Positions 1-12,244 of a stretch of DNA of 64,000 bases are shown one piece after another. The stretch is taken from assembly GCA_003260075.1 (NCBI GenBank), contig QLIY01000377.1, positions 1-64,000 of the forward strand, in the 5' to 3' direction. The position numbers were made by a program, and so were the translations under genes. This stretch comes from Phallusia mammillata. Its lineage: Eukaryota; Chordata; Ascidiacea; Phlebobranchia; Ascidiidae. How positions within the stretch are numbered: position 1 is the stretch's first letter; each line of letters begins with the position of its first letter. The notes under the pieces are model-generated. The model made no database searches. It saw nothing but the letters and a program-made list of their open reading frames with translations, and had not been told where the DNA came from.

Positions 1-517
1 ACATATTGAAACTTTGCTAGAACTCGATATAGAGGCCGAAAACCGGTCCGAAGATTTTAAGCCCCCCCCCCTCCAGAACGAAATACTGGAATAAAAAATA
101 ACGGTATTTCGTTCCGTTCCGGTATTTTGGATATTGTTTATTTCGGTATTTCGTTCCGGTATTTGAGCCCAAAATTATTTATTTCGTTCCGACATAACGT
201 TCCGTTCCGTTCCGGTATGAAACACTGGTTTACCGTAATTGACAATCAGCTACAATGCGTTTTAGCTTCAAATCAGCAACAAAATGCACATGCGTTATTG
301 CTGATTTCAATTTTAAATTTATATTCATGGGACCTGGAGATATCTATTGATGAACGTATGCCAGTACTTGGTTTAACATGGTTTCCAAAGTTGTTGCTTG
401 GTGGATCAATGTAACAACAATAGTAACTGGCGAATATATATGTTTTAATGAATTCTGACAATCTACTATTCTTTTGTTGACAATGTCGTAACAGCAACGT
501 TTTGACCTTTCGTTCAG
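1..517. other. TMEM94 intron with a gap-like C run and repeat DNA
   Basis: No exon is recognised here. Bases 1-60 recur almost exactly at 695-754, and a 10-C run (62-71) follows the first copy. This is the join pattern seen across the window. Bases 75-225 carry several copies of GGTATTTCGTTCC-like sequence in both orientations, typical of a degraded inverted-repeat transposon. Confidence 0.6.
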
Positions 518-3500
518 GCTAAACTCCCTCGTGGTATTGACAACATCGTTCCTCACATTGAAAACGTCGACAACGTTCCTCTACTGGTTCCGTTGTTTAC
601 CGACTGTCAAAAAGAGTGTGAGTTTTTCTATTACTAAATTTTAATTATTTTTAATATAAGACTGGTTTGTACGTTAAATACTTCAACGAACAACACATAT
701 TGAAACTTTGCTAGAACTCGATATAGAGGCCGAAAACCGGTCAGAAGATTTTAAATGAACCCCGTTTTAGGCCCGAAAGTTACCACAAAGATACGACCGA
801 GTGTTAAGTAAAGCCTGAAATAAGCCTATTTTATTCAAACTTGAATCAAACACATACCCGACCCGCTTACAACTCCAGCGATCTTTAGTGGGAGGTCATA
901 TTTTGCCGAGAAATCTACTACTGTGAAAGATAACTGGCTCTTGTAAGGTTATCATACCTCTAACTTTGTGTGTTGTTCTTTACAGCAATGTGTGAGATGA
1001 TAGAGATTATGCAAAAGTACGGGGAGGTTGTATGTTGTATTGGAAGCGCCGATTCCATACATAATTTTCCGGTGTTTGCTCAAGCTAATGTCGGGTAACT
1101 ATATCTGTCTTAAACTTTATGTGAATAAGATAGTGAGAATGCCTAAACATTAAAAAATGACATAAACAAAACAATGGAGGGTGTCGCAAACTAGTTTGGT
1201 CAGATATCCCAACTGTTGCTAATTTGTGTTGAACGCTGTCTTTTGGCACACCAAGAACTGTCGAGATGTTGACTGTATTCTCTCCACAATAGAATCACCT
1301 CGTGTAAAAACGCACAACACAGCACCCAAAACCACAGGTTACTCTAGTTCAAACACAAGGCGTGACATGGCGTGATGATAGCGATTAGCGACCATCAGAT
1401 GCGTTGTTACGTCATAAGATGTCTATAGGTTTCAATGCACTATACAAGTTAATTTGTGGCAGAGGGTGACTTTTCACTTCTTATTATCCTCATGTGCGAC
1501 TGATATTTGAAATGTAAGACACTGTTACTTTGTCTCCGGTGACTCCTGATTATCTGATATATATTTTATAGCGTTTGGTATGTTTTTAAATCCACTATTT
1601 TCAGCTAAAGCATATGGTAGTGGTACGTTATATTTTTAATCCTAAATAGAAATGCACGCCTCAGTTAATTGTGCCACAAACGAATTCGGTTAATCGAAAT
1701 TTGATCAATTTTATGGGATTTTTTTGTAAAATATGTTTTGCCAACGGTTTTGGATTCGCCGAATGGTTGCAATTAAATGGAATTTCTGATTGAACGATTT
1801 TTTTGTCATTTTTTTATTACGCGATTTTGCAATTTTAAACTTCGTCTGAAAAGTATCAGCAAAGCACAATTGTTTTCGACTTAGAATTTATTAAGTACTG
1901 CATATACCTATATTTTTATATCACCAAGTTATATGATACAACGTGATACATATAATGTAGAACATACATTGTTACAGCATTGCCATGGAGCCAGTTTTGC
2001 GCTCATCAGATGAAAATGATGAGAACAGAGGAATTGATCGCAATGTGTCATTTAATAGTCGGGTTAGATTCGGATCAACTAGTTTCCACAATACTTCTAC
2101 CCTCGATTCCGTCAGTGTAAGTTGAAACTAAAATCAACATAATATTGACGAGGTGTCTTAATATATAATACACTTATGTTAGACTTATGTACTTTCAAAG
2201 TTTTTTAAATCCGTTTTTTAGCTTTTGGTACTTTTAATGTTCGTTTTTAATTTCAGTATGAAGTATTCTTCGTTTAGTTTGGTGAGCGACCAAAATCACA
2301 ACCAAAAATCTAACATGTTAAAATAACCTGAACAAAGCATTACCTCCGCAATGTACGAAATTTTGTTTAAATTGCAAGCTCTGTTAAATAGGCAAATATG
2401 CTTTGTTCGGGTCTTGTTAGCTTTTCTTTGTTGTTTTAGTCTTTATGGCTTGCACATATTTTTGTCAAAAAACTGAATTATGTTTTTGAAAGCAAACTTG
2501 TTTCAAGCGGCATTTTGATTGGTTATTGACTAAACTTAGCCTACTGCATTGACCAATAAAAAATCTACATACCAACAATCACACCATTTTTTACAAGGTT
2601 GCCATCGACATGGACGCAAAAATAAGGACAACGGAAAAATTAAATGTTCATACAATGCGAAACAAACGTTTTTGAACAAATCTTTGCATTTATACGAGCC
2701 ATGACATATCACATGTCATATATTTTGCCAGAAACAATCTGTTCCAGCAATTCCTTGTTCGTTCGAAATACTTCATACATCTCACGACAGATCAGGGCTA
2801 GGTTTACTTTTACTAGTAGCAGGGATTGTCATTTCACTAAGTTTGTTCCTTGTAATTGTTAAAAATAAGACAAAATAAGGACTCAGGTCAAAAACAAGGA
2901 CATTTCTTAGAAATAAGGACGGTATGACAACTTTGCCTGTAGCCAATTTTTGTTTTTATTTTGTGTTGATTTTTTTGTTTGTTTACTTACAGGAGCCTGT
3001 CTCAAAAGGTGGTGAGATCGGTGTGATGAAAATAGCTCGATCTCTTAATTCGTTCCCATGTACTGTGGCCTTATCTGGTGATGACAGTCTGGCAGTCGTG
3101 TACAACATGATTAAACAGGTACGTGTGTCTAAACCACCCAAGTATGTTTTGAACTCAGGTTACCTAAAGTACGTAATCCAGAAGTGTAATGCTTTGTTGG
3201 TTGGTGCGTTGTAATGTATCTTGTTTTGTACATTAACTTGAATTTACCCTTTACCCTGAAATATTTAGGTCAGAAATACAGACCCTAATGTGCTGAAATT
3301 TTAAACAGATGTTTGTAGTGGGTGTTTCTTGTTTTTGTGTGAAAATTTAACCTAAATTAAACGGTTTACGGTCGTTTGGGAATGGCCTCTGCTTCATGCT
3401 TGACCGAATGTTGGGCGGCGTCAACAGCCTAAAAATATTTTTGGGTGGATGTTCTTTAGGATATACCCAAGTCGAGACGTGCAATGGTACTAAAGTCATT

Positions 3501-6500
3501 GGAATTACTGCAAAATCAATGGAATCACGTTGCTACAAAATAAATACATCGTGGCTAAAGCAGACAGCACTTTAGTAAATCCACAATTTATTTTGTGTAT
3601 ATTCCAGGCCCGTCATTTTCTTTTCCTGGTGCAAGTCAGTCTTGTCTTTTACATCAAATGCCTCAGCGTGACGTCACTGACACAGGTCACGTGTCATCTC
3701 GTCCATCTGCCTCTCATGTTTTCGTCAACGGATCTTCTTTGGCTTTGCAACATTATCCTGCCTGTGTTAAGGTGAGTCCACCATAAATATCTGAAAGCAG
3801 TAACCTATAACCCAGTGTTTCCCAACCGGGGAGGAATTTCTCCTAAGGAAGGAATTTACTTTAATTTTTACATGTGGTTTGTAACTAGACATTTTAGCTC
3901 TGGGAATATAACCTGTAAAGTTGATAAACAACCCACGTTTAAATGATCTTTGTATGACCATTTACTAAGTAGTTTATTGGAGAGGGATAAAAATGTTTTG
4001 AATTTTTAAGCAAGAAATTCGTCCGTATAGGTTGCGAACCACTGCAACCTTTATCAGTTCTTCGCTTAAACAAAACATCGTCTTGAAATACGACCTTGAG
4101 TAAAAACAAAATGATCCAGTTATAGATTTAGCTCTAAACTGAGTTTACCCAATGTAGCATGGATAAGAGCAAGAAAAGATATTTTGCGGTACGCAACGTT
4201 CCACTTGGCAGACCGTTGCAAGACCACCGCCTAAATTTACCAACCACTGGGTTGAAGCCCCAACAAGTCGTCCGTAATACCTTTGTACAGCCTATCTGCT
4301 TGAGTGAGTTCAAGAAATAGGCTCACATTTTTTTGCCCACAAGCCAAGATGGGCTTGGCTATTACATAAACTAGTGAATACAAGCGGTTGCGCTGACCGC
4401 ATCAACTTGTGAATATAAGCTGAACTAGTTTGTTGTCTAGACCAGGGGTCGCCAACCTTTTTTCACAGCGGACCTGTTTTTAAACTAAAATTTCTTCACA
4501 GACCGGCCTTTAAAACTACAAAAATTAAAAAACGCTCAAATTAGTTTCTCAATCCTGGGATGCACGGGGAAACAGTTTCAAAGCATTTAATCTAAAAATT
4601 ATACAGCCCGGTAACGAGCTTTTCGCGGACCGGCGGTTGCGAACCACTGCAGTGGTCTAGACGACTTTTATGTGGATTTGCATTATCTGAAACCATAAAC
4701 GCAGATTGGTATTCGTCCGTATGTTTACCACACAATATATCTATTTTTTCCAATCAAAAATATTTATATTTTTGCTTTTCACATCCTTATAAATAATGAT
4801 TTCAATTAATAAGTTGTAACGCGCCACTTTGTTGAACAATTCCCACTATTTTTTCAACAAATATTTGTTTTAAAGTCAAATAAAAAAACTTCCATTTTGT
4901 TTTCAGTTTTTCGATTTTGGGATCTCCCAGTGACCCGGATTTAATGTCATGGGCGTCCATAAAAAACACCAGACGTCAAGTTTTCAATGCTCAACTCATT
5001 CGACAAAACGTTTCTCACTTTTGCATCAAGTTTTTGCCAAGTTGCCTCATTGTACTTCTCCTATACGCACTGGGAATACAATCGTCTTGCTTACAACTGC
5101 AAAATGAGGTATTACATTTATTAACAATTTAGTATTTATAGCTGTTAGGACTTACCACAGTGTCTTCAAAGTTTTTGCTAAAAATATCTTTCATTAATTT
5201 GTTTACTAAATACATTCTGAAAGAAACAATTAGAAACACTTGTTAGACATTGCGCAGTTTACATAGATTTTCCACTGACATTTTTGTTTTTTAACCTAAG
5301 TTTTTTAATTTTATTGGACTAAAAACATATTTTTGTCCGTTTTTCGTAGAACGATCGGAAGACTTCCAACACTACTTCACACTTAAGGTGATAGAATTCA
5401 TTTCAAAGTTTTTGATTTTTATTCAACAATCACACTTTTATGCAGCGTTGAAGACACCCAAACACAAACTTCAGTAATTACCTGCTATCCATTTTATGAT
5501 GTCACAATTACGTCACAAGGTCACATTTCGGACACCGTCGAGTTGCAACGCGAAATGACCATTATGAGAAGAGACGTACAGCAAGTTGCGATGTTTGCTT
5601 TTGTACTTTATATAAGTAAGTTAAATAAAAAGCAAATGTTCTTTTATACCCTAACACTGTGTGTAACATGTTTTCCCTTTCTGCTTTGCAAGTAGATTTG
5701 TTATGACAGGGGTCGGCAACCTTTTTTGTACTACGAACGAACCGTTTTTGAAACGGAAATTTAATCGCGGACCGGCCTTCCACAAATTTCAAATAATTAG
5801 CAATGAAAACGCATAAATTAGTTTAACATCCCCGGGATTTTTAGCAAAATGGTTTAAAGCATTTAACCTAAAAAAATATATGGCCCAGTAACGAACTCGT
5901 CCCGGACCGGTACTGGGCCGCGGCTCGGCGGTTGCCGACCACTGTGTTATGATATTAGCAATAAAAATCATTCAAGTTAAGTTTGTACATTTTTACGACC
6001 ATGAATGTGGAATCTGGAATAATATATATATAGTGTAGTATGTGTTACATGAGAGCTCATCACCCCTTCTTGATGTCAAAAAAACACTAGTCACATATGC
6101 NCCATAAACGTAACAAACTCCTCGCGGCTCGGCGGTTGCCGACCACTGTGTTATGATATTAGCAATAAAAATCATTCAAGTTAAGTTTGTACATTTTTAC
6201 GACCATGAATGTGGAATCTGGAATAATATATATATAGTGTAGTATGTGTTACATGAGAGCTCATCACCCCTTCTTGATGTCAAAAAAACACTAGTCACAT
6301 ATGCCATAGCACTTTCGATACTTATTACCGGCATTTCTTGAAGCTTTAATACCCTATTCAGCATAGCATGAACAAGACCTAACCCTCTTATCAACACACA
6401 AAAAGTGATTGTGTTTGCTAACAATGGACTTTGTACTTTGGAACCGCCCGTTTGTTGGCATGCGTTTGTAAGTAATAATGACTAAGCTATTGTGTTTTTA

Positions 6501-8056
6501 GGTATTATCTCTGTTGGTTATGTTCACCGATGGAGACTGATAACCAAACATTCACCATTCACTAATAAGTTATGGCTGTTTACACTCCTTATCATGTAAG
6601 TATTAATGTTTAAATTTAAACACTCTTGTCATAATAAAGACCGCAACGTTTCAAATTTACTTCTTTTTGCTTGCGAAATGACATTAGTGCACTTCACATT
6701 GAATGTACATGTTGTATTTGTGCGTTTTGAACAGTAAATGTTAAAACATTGCATTTTTAACACTTAAGCTTATGTAGGCTACTATGTATATTCCAACTTA
6801 CACTATTAAGTACTAAATTGTGTACCCAGTAAGCTAAAGAACATTTGTAGTCGCAGTCACACATAAAGGTAATGCTATCTTATAAGTTTTTTGTATTTCA
6901 AACTACTAGCACTTGGATTGTATATTAAACAGACTTGTCATTCAAGTGGTATATTCAACTTCGGTGGTATTTGTTCAGCGGTCGTACACCGAAGCCACAA
7001 GTCAAGTTATGTCTTTGGGTCCATATCAGGTAAGATAAGAACAACTGTCACATTTTAACACTTACTGTAAAACTGAACGTTCTTGCTAAGAGACCACATG
7101 AAGCAATATGGTGCTATAATAGCAAGAGATTTACGTATTTTAAGTGGATTTGCATTAATCTTAACACACAGCTTTTAAAGTCTCTTTAACCTGTCAATAT
7201 AAAAGTGTTAATCCAATAAATGATAAGCGAAGGAGTGACTATATTGCGAAGAAGTGATTACATTGCCACTCTGTTTAAAAGTTTAAAACATAATGGCAAA
7301 AAAAGTACATTTTGAACGAAGCGATCACCAATCTTTTGCACCTTGTTGTTGCGACAGCGTACGGGAAAAAATAGTAAACAGCGGTTTCAAGCTACGTAGC
7401 GACTTCTTAGTTTACAGCGACGCACTTTTAACTGAGATGAGTTACTGTGATTTGAACCACACAGACGCCTTAATTGTAGCAACAAAATATGACCGCAATG
7501 AGGTTGATTGCAAGCGGAAAATAGCTTTGCATGCGCAAAAACTGCATGCCATGTGTTTATAGTACTGAAGCACAAAAACGTTCTTTGTTTTTGTTTGGAT
7601 TTTTTGTTTGGTTTTGGTCTGTTCATAACCCTAGTAGTTGTGCAAAAATAGCTTTTACGTGGTCAGCTATTACAGTAAAGCTTACAGTTAAAATTTTCCT
7701 ACGACATTTTTTTCTCAGCACCAGAAATTGTTTTTGTGGTTTCCACTAAACTGCATAAAAATACCGCAGAATTCTCAGCAAGTCTTGGATGCAAGTAGGC
7801 ACTTGTTGTCAGTCGAAAGTCAAAACCATATAAAACGACCGCGGAATCGCTTTCTTGTGACACTAAACCACCGATATTGACTTTCAACTATTGTTGTCCA
7901 CAGGTGGCGGTGTGGGTGGTATTATTTGCTTGGCCTTTGCCCTGCCTCGCTTGCAACGAATTGATCAAATGGAGGGAAATTAGATTGTGGAACCGCAGCC
8001 AAAAACGAGCAAGGCTTGAATTCGGGACCAAATTGGGAATGAATTCGCCGTTTTGA
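518..8056 (+). CDS. TMEM94: TMEM94 (ERMA), C-terminal part of a multi-exon gene
   Basis: TMEM94 is a P-type-ATPase-like multi-pass protein of the endoplasmic reticulum, reported to act in magnesium uptake. Exons seen: 518-617, 986-1094, 1978-2116, 2993-3118, 3608-3771, 4907-5108, 5350-5387, 5446-5615, 6502-6595, 6933-7029 and 7904-8056. All have AG/GT borders and the phases join without a stop. They encode about 463 residues, the last third of a family of about 1350. Recognisable blocks are AKLPRGIDNI, VDNVPLLVPLFTDC, MCEMIEIMQKYGEVVCC, the STDLLWL region, and the C-terminus EFGTKLGMNSPF, nearly identical to vertebrate TMEM94. Hydrophobic membrane stretches lie in the exons at 3608, 4907, 5446/6502, 6502/6933 and 7904. 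The upstream two thirds lie left of the window; I found no exon in 1-517. A polyadenylation signal AATAAA is at 8357-8362. Identification is secure; the two shortest-exon borders (5350-5387 and its neighbours) are less conserved. Confidence 0.93.
3813..4044. mobile_element. hAT-like MITE, family A, copy 1 (TMEM94 intron)
   Basis: The element starts CAGTGTTTCCCAACC and ends GGTTGCGAACCACTG, so its ends are imperfect inverted repeats of the hAT type. It has no coding capacity. A second copy lies in opposite orientation at 36173-36369. The two share interior blocks such as GGTTATATT(C)CC and the long stretch around ACAAACCACATGTA. I could not find a convincing 8-bp target duplication for this copy. 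Confidence 0.7.
4443..4654. mobile_element. hAT-like MITE, family B, copy 1, with TSD GTCTAGAC
   Basis: Its ends are CAGGGGTCGCCAACC and GGTTGCGAACCACTG. Perfect 8-bp direct repeats GTCTAGAC flank it at 4435-4442 and 4655-4662, the expected hAT target duplication (nTnnnnAn). It is about 210 bp, non-coding, and sits in a TMEM94 intron. Related copies are at 5707-5944 and 41533-41750. Confidence 0.85.
5707..5944. mobile_element. hAT-like MITE, family B, copy 2, with TSD TGTTATGA
   Basis: It starts CAGGGGTCGGCAACC and ends GGTTGCCGACCACTG. Perfect 8-bp duplications TGTTATGA lie at 5699-5706 and 5945-5952. Its 3' end and flank reappear from about 6124 because the region 5925-6100 is present twice around the single N at 6101. 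Confidence 0.88.
5925..6310. repeat. Direct duplication around a single N (unmerged contig join)
   Basis: The stretch of about 180 bp ending at 6100 repeats almost exactly from about 6124, with one N at 6101 between them. The second copy continues smoothly into downstream intron. This looks like two overlapping contigs joined end to end, not a biological tandem repeat. Confidence 0.85.
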
Positions 8057-8356
8057 GGTCACGGCCACACAGTTGAGTGGTGGTTCGTATTCCAAAGAAT
8101 AAGTTTAAACCGGTTGGCTTGAAATAATGTTGAAATCGATTTTGGGTTGAAACGTACATGGCGTTTGCTTGTTTGTGCACCAAAAGGCCTAATTTAAGCT
8201 TACAAAGATATTTTTTATTTTGGTTGAAGCGCTGTTGTATTCTTTCATTGCGAGACAAACAATACACCTGTGATTTTCCTAACAAAAACTTGTCTGGGAA
8301 TGTTTTTGTTAAAAAATGACATTTGTTACCAACAAAACCTGAAAAATTTGGGGGAC

Positions 8357-8362
8357 AATAAA
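8357..8362 (+). promoter_or_regulatory. Probable polyadenylation signal of TMEM94
   Basis: An AATAAA hexamer lies 300 bases after the TMEM94 stop codon. It is the first canonical hexamer I noticed downstream of that stop. Confidence 0.5.
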
Positions 8363-9186
8363 ATAGCACTTCTATGCTATATTTGAATCCTTCAAAATTG
8401 TCAACAATACGAGCATTGTTTGTTGTTTCTGCAAAATACTGCGACGGTTTAATGCCCATACGCAGGAAACTACATTGCCACATCCTGTACGAGATGAAAA
8501 AACCTGTAAAATACCTCGATTCTCACAATGCGAACACAGCCGGTACTGACACAAACACGTTGTTCAAACTAAAAGAAATCGACGTTTTACTTGATTTTGA
8601 TCAAGGTAAATATGTAATACCTCTGATCTAATTCTTGTTACGTCCTTAAACTGGTTATCTCTATATTTTGACGCTAGAATTCGACTTCGGTTAGTTTGCT
8701 GCAAGTGGGCCCGGAACCGAAAGTATAAGCTGGAAGCCCGGCTCGAACCCGAGTCGTTTTTGAGAAGCTCGTTTAGTCTGAAAGTTTGATCGACTTATCA
8801 CAAAGAAGACATAAACACAATGGACAATCACGAACAGTGGCCTAAACCAGACGTTTTAGGGCTGTTGGGCATTAGGTTTTAAGTCCAGCAACCATACCTA
8901 CTTATCTACAAAATTTATATGTTTTAAAACATTACGGACACAGAATGTGAAGTCAGGCCCTAATTAATCCCGTTTGTCAAAAAATTATACCCAAACCCGT
9001 CCCGAAGGGTCCGACCCGACTTGCAACTCTGGTTTGGCATCAATTTATAAAAGATATATTACTGTATGATTGTCTTAGGAATAATTTCGGTCGCTGTTTT
9101 GCTGTCAAAACGCAGCCTATTCGTAGCAGAGGAGGCCCGTATCTCAATTCTATTCGTTCTACTCTGCCAACGTTTTGCCCCCAGTC

Positions 9187-9439
9187 ATGGGCGCCGGCAG
9201 AAAATTTTGAAAGAGGGGGCAAATTTTGGCTGATACCGCAATAAGAATTTGTTACGTATGAAGCCATAAATCGTGTACTTCACAATTAAGTTGCCTAAAA
9301 GTTAAAGTATTGAACGATGTCACAAATCCCCGCGCTGCCACTTTAATTAGGTTTGCTGCTAAATATGTTAAATTGAGGTACACTGAAATTCCAAGGGGGG
9401 GGCAAGTGCCCCCTCTTGCCCATACGTGGCGGCGCCCAT
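9187..9439. mobile_element. Short inverted-repeat transposon with direct flanks GCCCCCAGTC
   Basis: The element runs from ATGGGCGCCGGC to a mirrored GCGGCGCCCAT. The 10-bp direct repeat GCCCCCAGTC lies immediately outside both ends (9177-9186 and 9440-9449). It has no coding capacity. Eight consecutive G near 9395 form the longest G run I saw in the window. The superfamily is uncertain. Confidence 0.75.
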
Positions 9440-9720
9440 GCCCCCAGTCATACGCCTTGTTTTTTGGGCAACCTTATTGACCACACGTTAAGCCTCGCAT
9501 ATCTTCCAAGTAGGATGTGTTTTTGTAACGCAATAAGCAAGTCTGTTGTATATCCTCTACCAAGCAAACATACCTTAAGTGAATGTTTGTTTGTGGAATT
9601 ATAAGGAACCAATTTAAAATTACAAGTTCACCACACAAACCACAAAGGTAAAGAATGTTCTTAAGTAATAGACGCACAAAATGCTAGATTTGTATTTTAC
9701 ACGTTTATGTAAAACAAGCA

Positions 9721-10242
9721 TAATTGTTAACTTTTATCTGTGGCGTAACATTTCTTCAAACAACAAGTCCGAAACGGCCCTTTAGTTTCCACGCAAGAAT
9801 TCCATTTTGGTCGTTTACCTTAAACCAGAGACCTAAACTTTCAAAGTAATAGTGACCGACGGTTTTTTTTAAGTCTCAATGCTCAAGCTAGGTGTAGCGG
9901 CCCTGTTTCAAACAAAATTTTAATGGGCTGTGGAAATTTGACTCGCAAAAAGAGATGAACAACATTTGGTATGCCGTGCCCCCCCCCCTAATTGTTAACT
10001 TTTATCTGTGGCGTAACATTTCTTCAAACAACAAGTTCGAAACGGCCCTTTTCCACGCAAGAGTTCCATTTTGGTCGTTTACCTTAAACCAGAGACCCAA
10101 ACTTTCACAGTAATAGTGACCGACCGTTTTTTTTAAGTCTCAATGCTCAAGCTAGGTGTAGCGGCCCTGTTACAAGCAAAATTTTAAGGGGCTGTGGAAA
10201 TTTGACTCGCAAAAAGAGATGAACAACATTTGGTATACCGTG
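9721..10242. repeat. Near-identical duplication around 10 C
   Basis: 9721-9978 and 9989-10242 are two versions of one segment, differing by a few substitutions and a small indel, separated by exactly ten C. They are best explained as two alleles or overlapping contigs placed in series. Confidence 0.85.
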
Positions 10243-10389
10243 AATGCAACATTCTGTTGTAAACATGGAACGAAAACCAGTTGCCCCCCCCCCGCTTAAA
10301 AATCCCTGTGGTTCGAATTCGGAAACATTTTGGAAATATGCATACCGTGAATGCAACATTCTGTTGTAAACATGGAACGAAAACCAGTT
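10237..10389. repeat. Short duplication around 10 C
   Basis: About 48 bp ending at 10283 recur at about 10340-10389, with a 10-C run at 10284-10293 after the first copy. The signature matches the neighbouring joins. Confidence 0.75.
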
Positions 10390-10954
10390 ATTTTATCATG
10401 TCGTTTGCCACAAAACCGCCTTAACGTCAGACACAGCACGCTTAGTAAGTAATAGCGACCAACCCGTAAATGCTATAATGACAGCAATCCAGGAATAGTA
10501 CAACTAATCTTTAGATTCGAGACAAGCATTTATTTAAGCCTCCTTGATGCAGACAGATTTAGTGACCCCTGTATTTTTAAAACAGAATTTTAGGAACCTG
10601 TGAAATTTGTCCCGCAAAACATTTGTTAAGTGCGTTTTGGCTTCACAGAATGTAACATGACATTGTAAAAACTCAAAGAAAACCTTTTTTTTCGAACAAT
10701 ACTGTAAACTCAACTCAACCACAGGTTTACATTTAAAAATATATTTGTGTTTTTGATTGACATTCATTGTATTCCTAATATTGTACTGCAAGTTTATGTA
10801 GTACTACTGGCAAATTTTTAGCTTGGTTCTTCAGATGGTATAGCTTTTTTAGTAGTTCTAGCACCCTTATACTACATATGAAACTTATTAATCTTTAAAC
10901 ACAAATTTTTTTACGTCATTTTTTCTATAACCTAAAGTAGCATTTTTTTGCACC

Positions 10955-11783
10955 TCAGAATTGTATTTATTATTATTGCGTCATAATGAAATAGCACAAT
11001 GTAAATTACATGATATATAGCGCAAAATAAAATCATTTACACATGAACACAGCTTATCAACAGCGATACTGATATAAAAGCACACTTGACAATGGCAGTG
11101 AAATGAAGGTACAGAAATGGTGCAATGTCAATGAAGAATTATGACACATTTTTATGTTCGTTGCAAAACTGCATTTCAAGATAAGACAGTAAATGTATGT
11201 GAAAAACTGCTAACCATGTATATCTGCGTTATATCTTTTTCTACAGAAAAAAAATAATATTGCACAAACATTTTGATGAATCCCCCCCCCCTGTATTTAT
11301 TATTATTGCGTCATAATGAAATAGCACAATGTAAATTACATGATATATAGCGCAAAATAAAATCATTTACACATGAACACAGCTTATCAACAGCGATACT
11401 GATATAAAAGCACACTTGACAATGGCAGTGAAATGAAGGTACAGAAATGGTGCACCCCCCCCCCTGTATTTATTATTATTGCGTCATAATGAAATAGCAC
11501 AATGTAAATTACTTGATATATAGCGCAAAATAAAATCATTTACACATGAACACAGTTTATCAACAGCGATACTGATATAAAAACACACTTGACAATGGCA
11601 GTGAAGTGACGGTACAGAAATGGTGCAATGTCAATGAAGAATTGTGACACATTTTTATGTTCGTTGCAAAACTGCATTTCAAGATAAGACGGTAAATGTA
11701 AGTGAAAAACTGCTAACCATATACATCTGCATTATATCTTTTTCTACAGAAAAAAATAATATTGCACAAAAGTTTTGATGAAG
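10955..11783. repeat. Triplicated segment separated by two 10-C runs
   Basis: Three versions of one segment follow one another: 10955-11281, 11292-11454 (shorter) and 11465-11783. They are separated by ten C at 11282-11291 and 11455-11464, with a third 10-C run at 11784-11793. The copies differ by scattered substitutions. The spacers suggest serial placement of allelic contigs rather than a real tandem array. Confidence 0.82.
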
Positions 11784-12244
11784 CCCCCCCCCCATTGGCA
11801 CAGACCCTCAAAGATACAAAAACATAACACCTGGAGAAGCAAATTGGCGCAAAAAACACTTTTAGTAGCTGTATCCATTTTCAATCTGATTTGTTCATTT
11901 TGAAGCAATTTGTAGAAACCAGGATGCAGGCAGCATTAGGCACCGTGAATGTGAAATCACGTTTTTGAGATTGTCTCGTACTGTGATAAAAATAGGACAT
12001 GGCCAACATGAACTCATTTTAAGCCAAATAACTCGTGACTTGGTAAAATTTTTGGTTTAAGTGGCAAAAGTTGTTTACAACTAACATGTATGCAGTCACA
12101 TCATATACGTACATTAATGATTGCTTTAAACATCACAGTATTCAAAAAGTTTTATATAACTTCCAAATGTAACATGCTGCTATATATTCGGCGATTGAAA
12201 CGTTACTGTTGCTTATTTTAGAGCCCACTTAACGCTTCCCTTAC

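Larger units (their letters stand above)
8363..12212. other. Intergenic, transposon remnants and gap-linked duplications; no gene recognised
   Basis: Only short unrelated ORFs occur and none resembles a known protein. The stretch holds one inverted-repeat transposon (9187-9439) and sequence duplicated around 10-C runs at 9979-9988, 10284-10293, 11282-11291 and 11455-11464, with a further 10-C run at 11784-11793. The missing last exon of the NIPSNAP-like gene could be hidden here, but I could not find it. Confidence 0.6.

Noticed and set aside
7980-8483. 167-codon ORF on the minus strand
   Set aside because: It is antisense to the conserved last exon of TMEM94 and its 3' UTR, and has no recognisable family features.
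8374-8631. 85-codon + strand ORF after TMEM94
   Set aside because: It has no similarity to a known family, lies over the probable TMEM94 polyadenylation region, and has no convincing splice context.
10955-11783. Three-copy tandem repeat as a satellite or regulatory array
   Set aside because: The copies are of unequal length and separated by exactly ten C each time, the join signature seen across the window.
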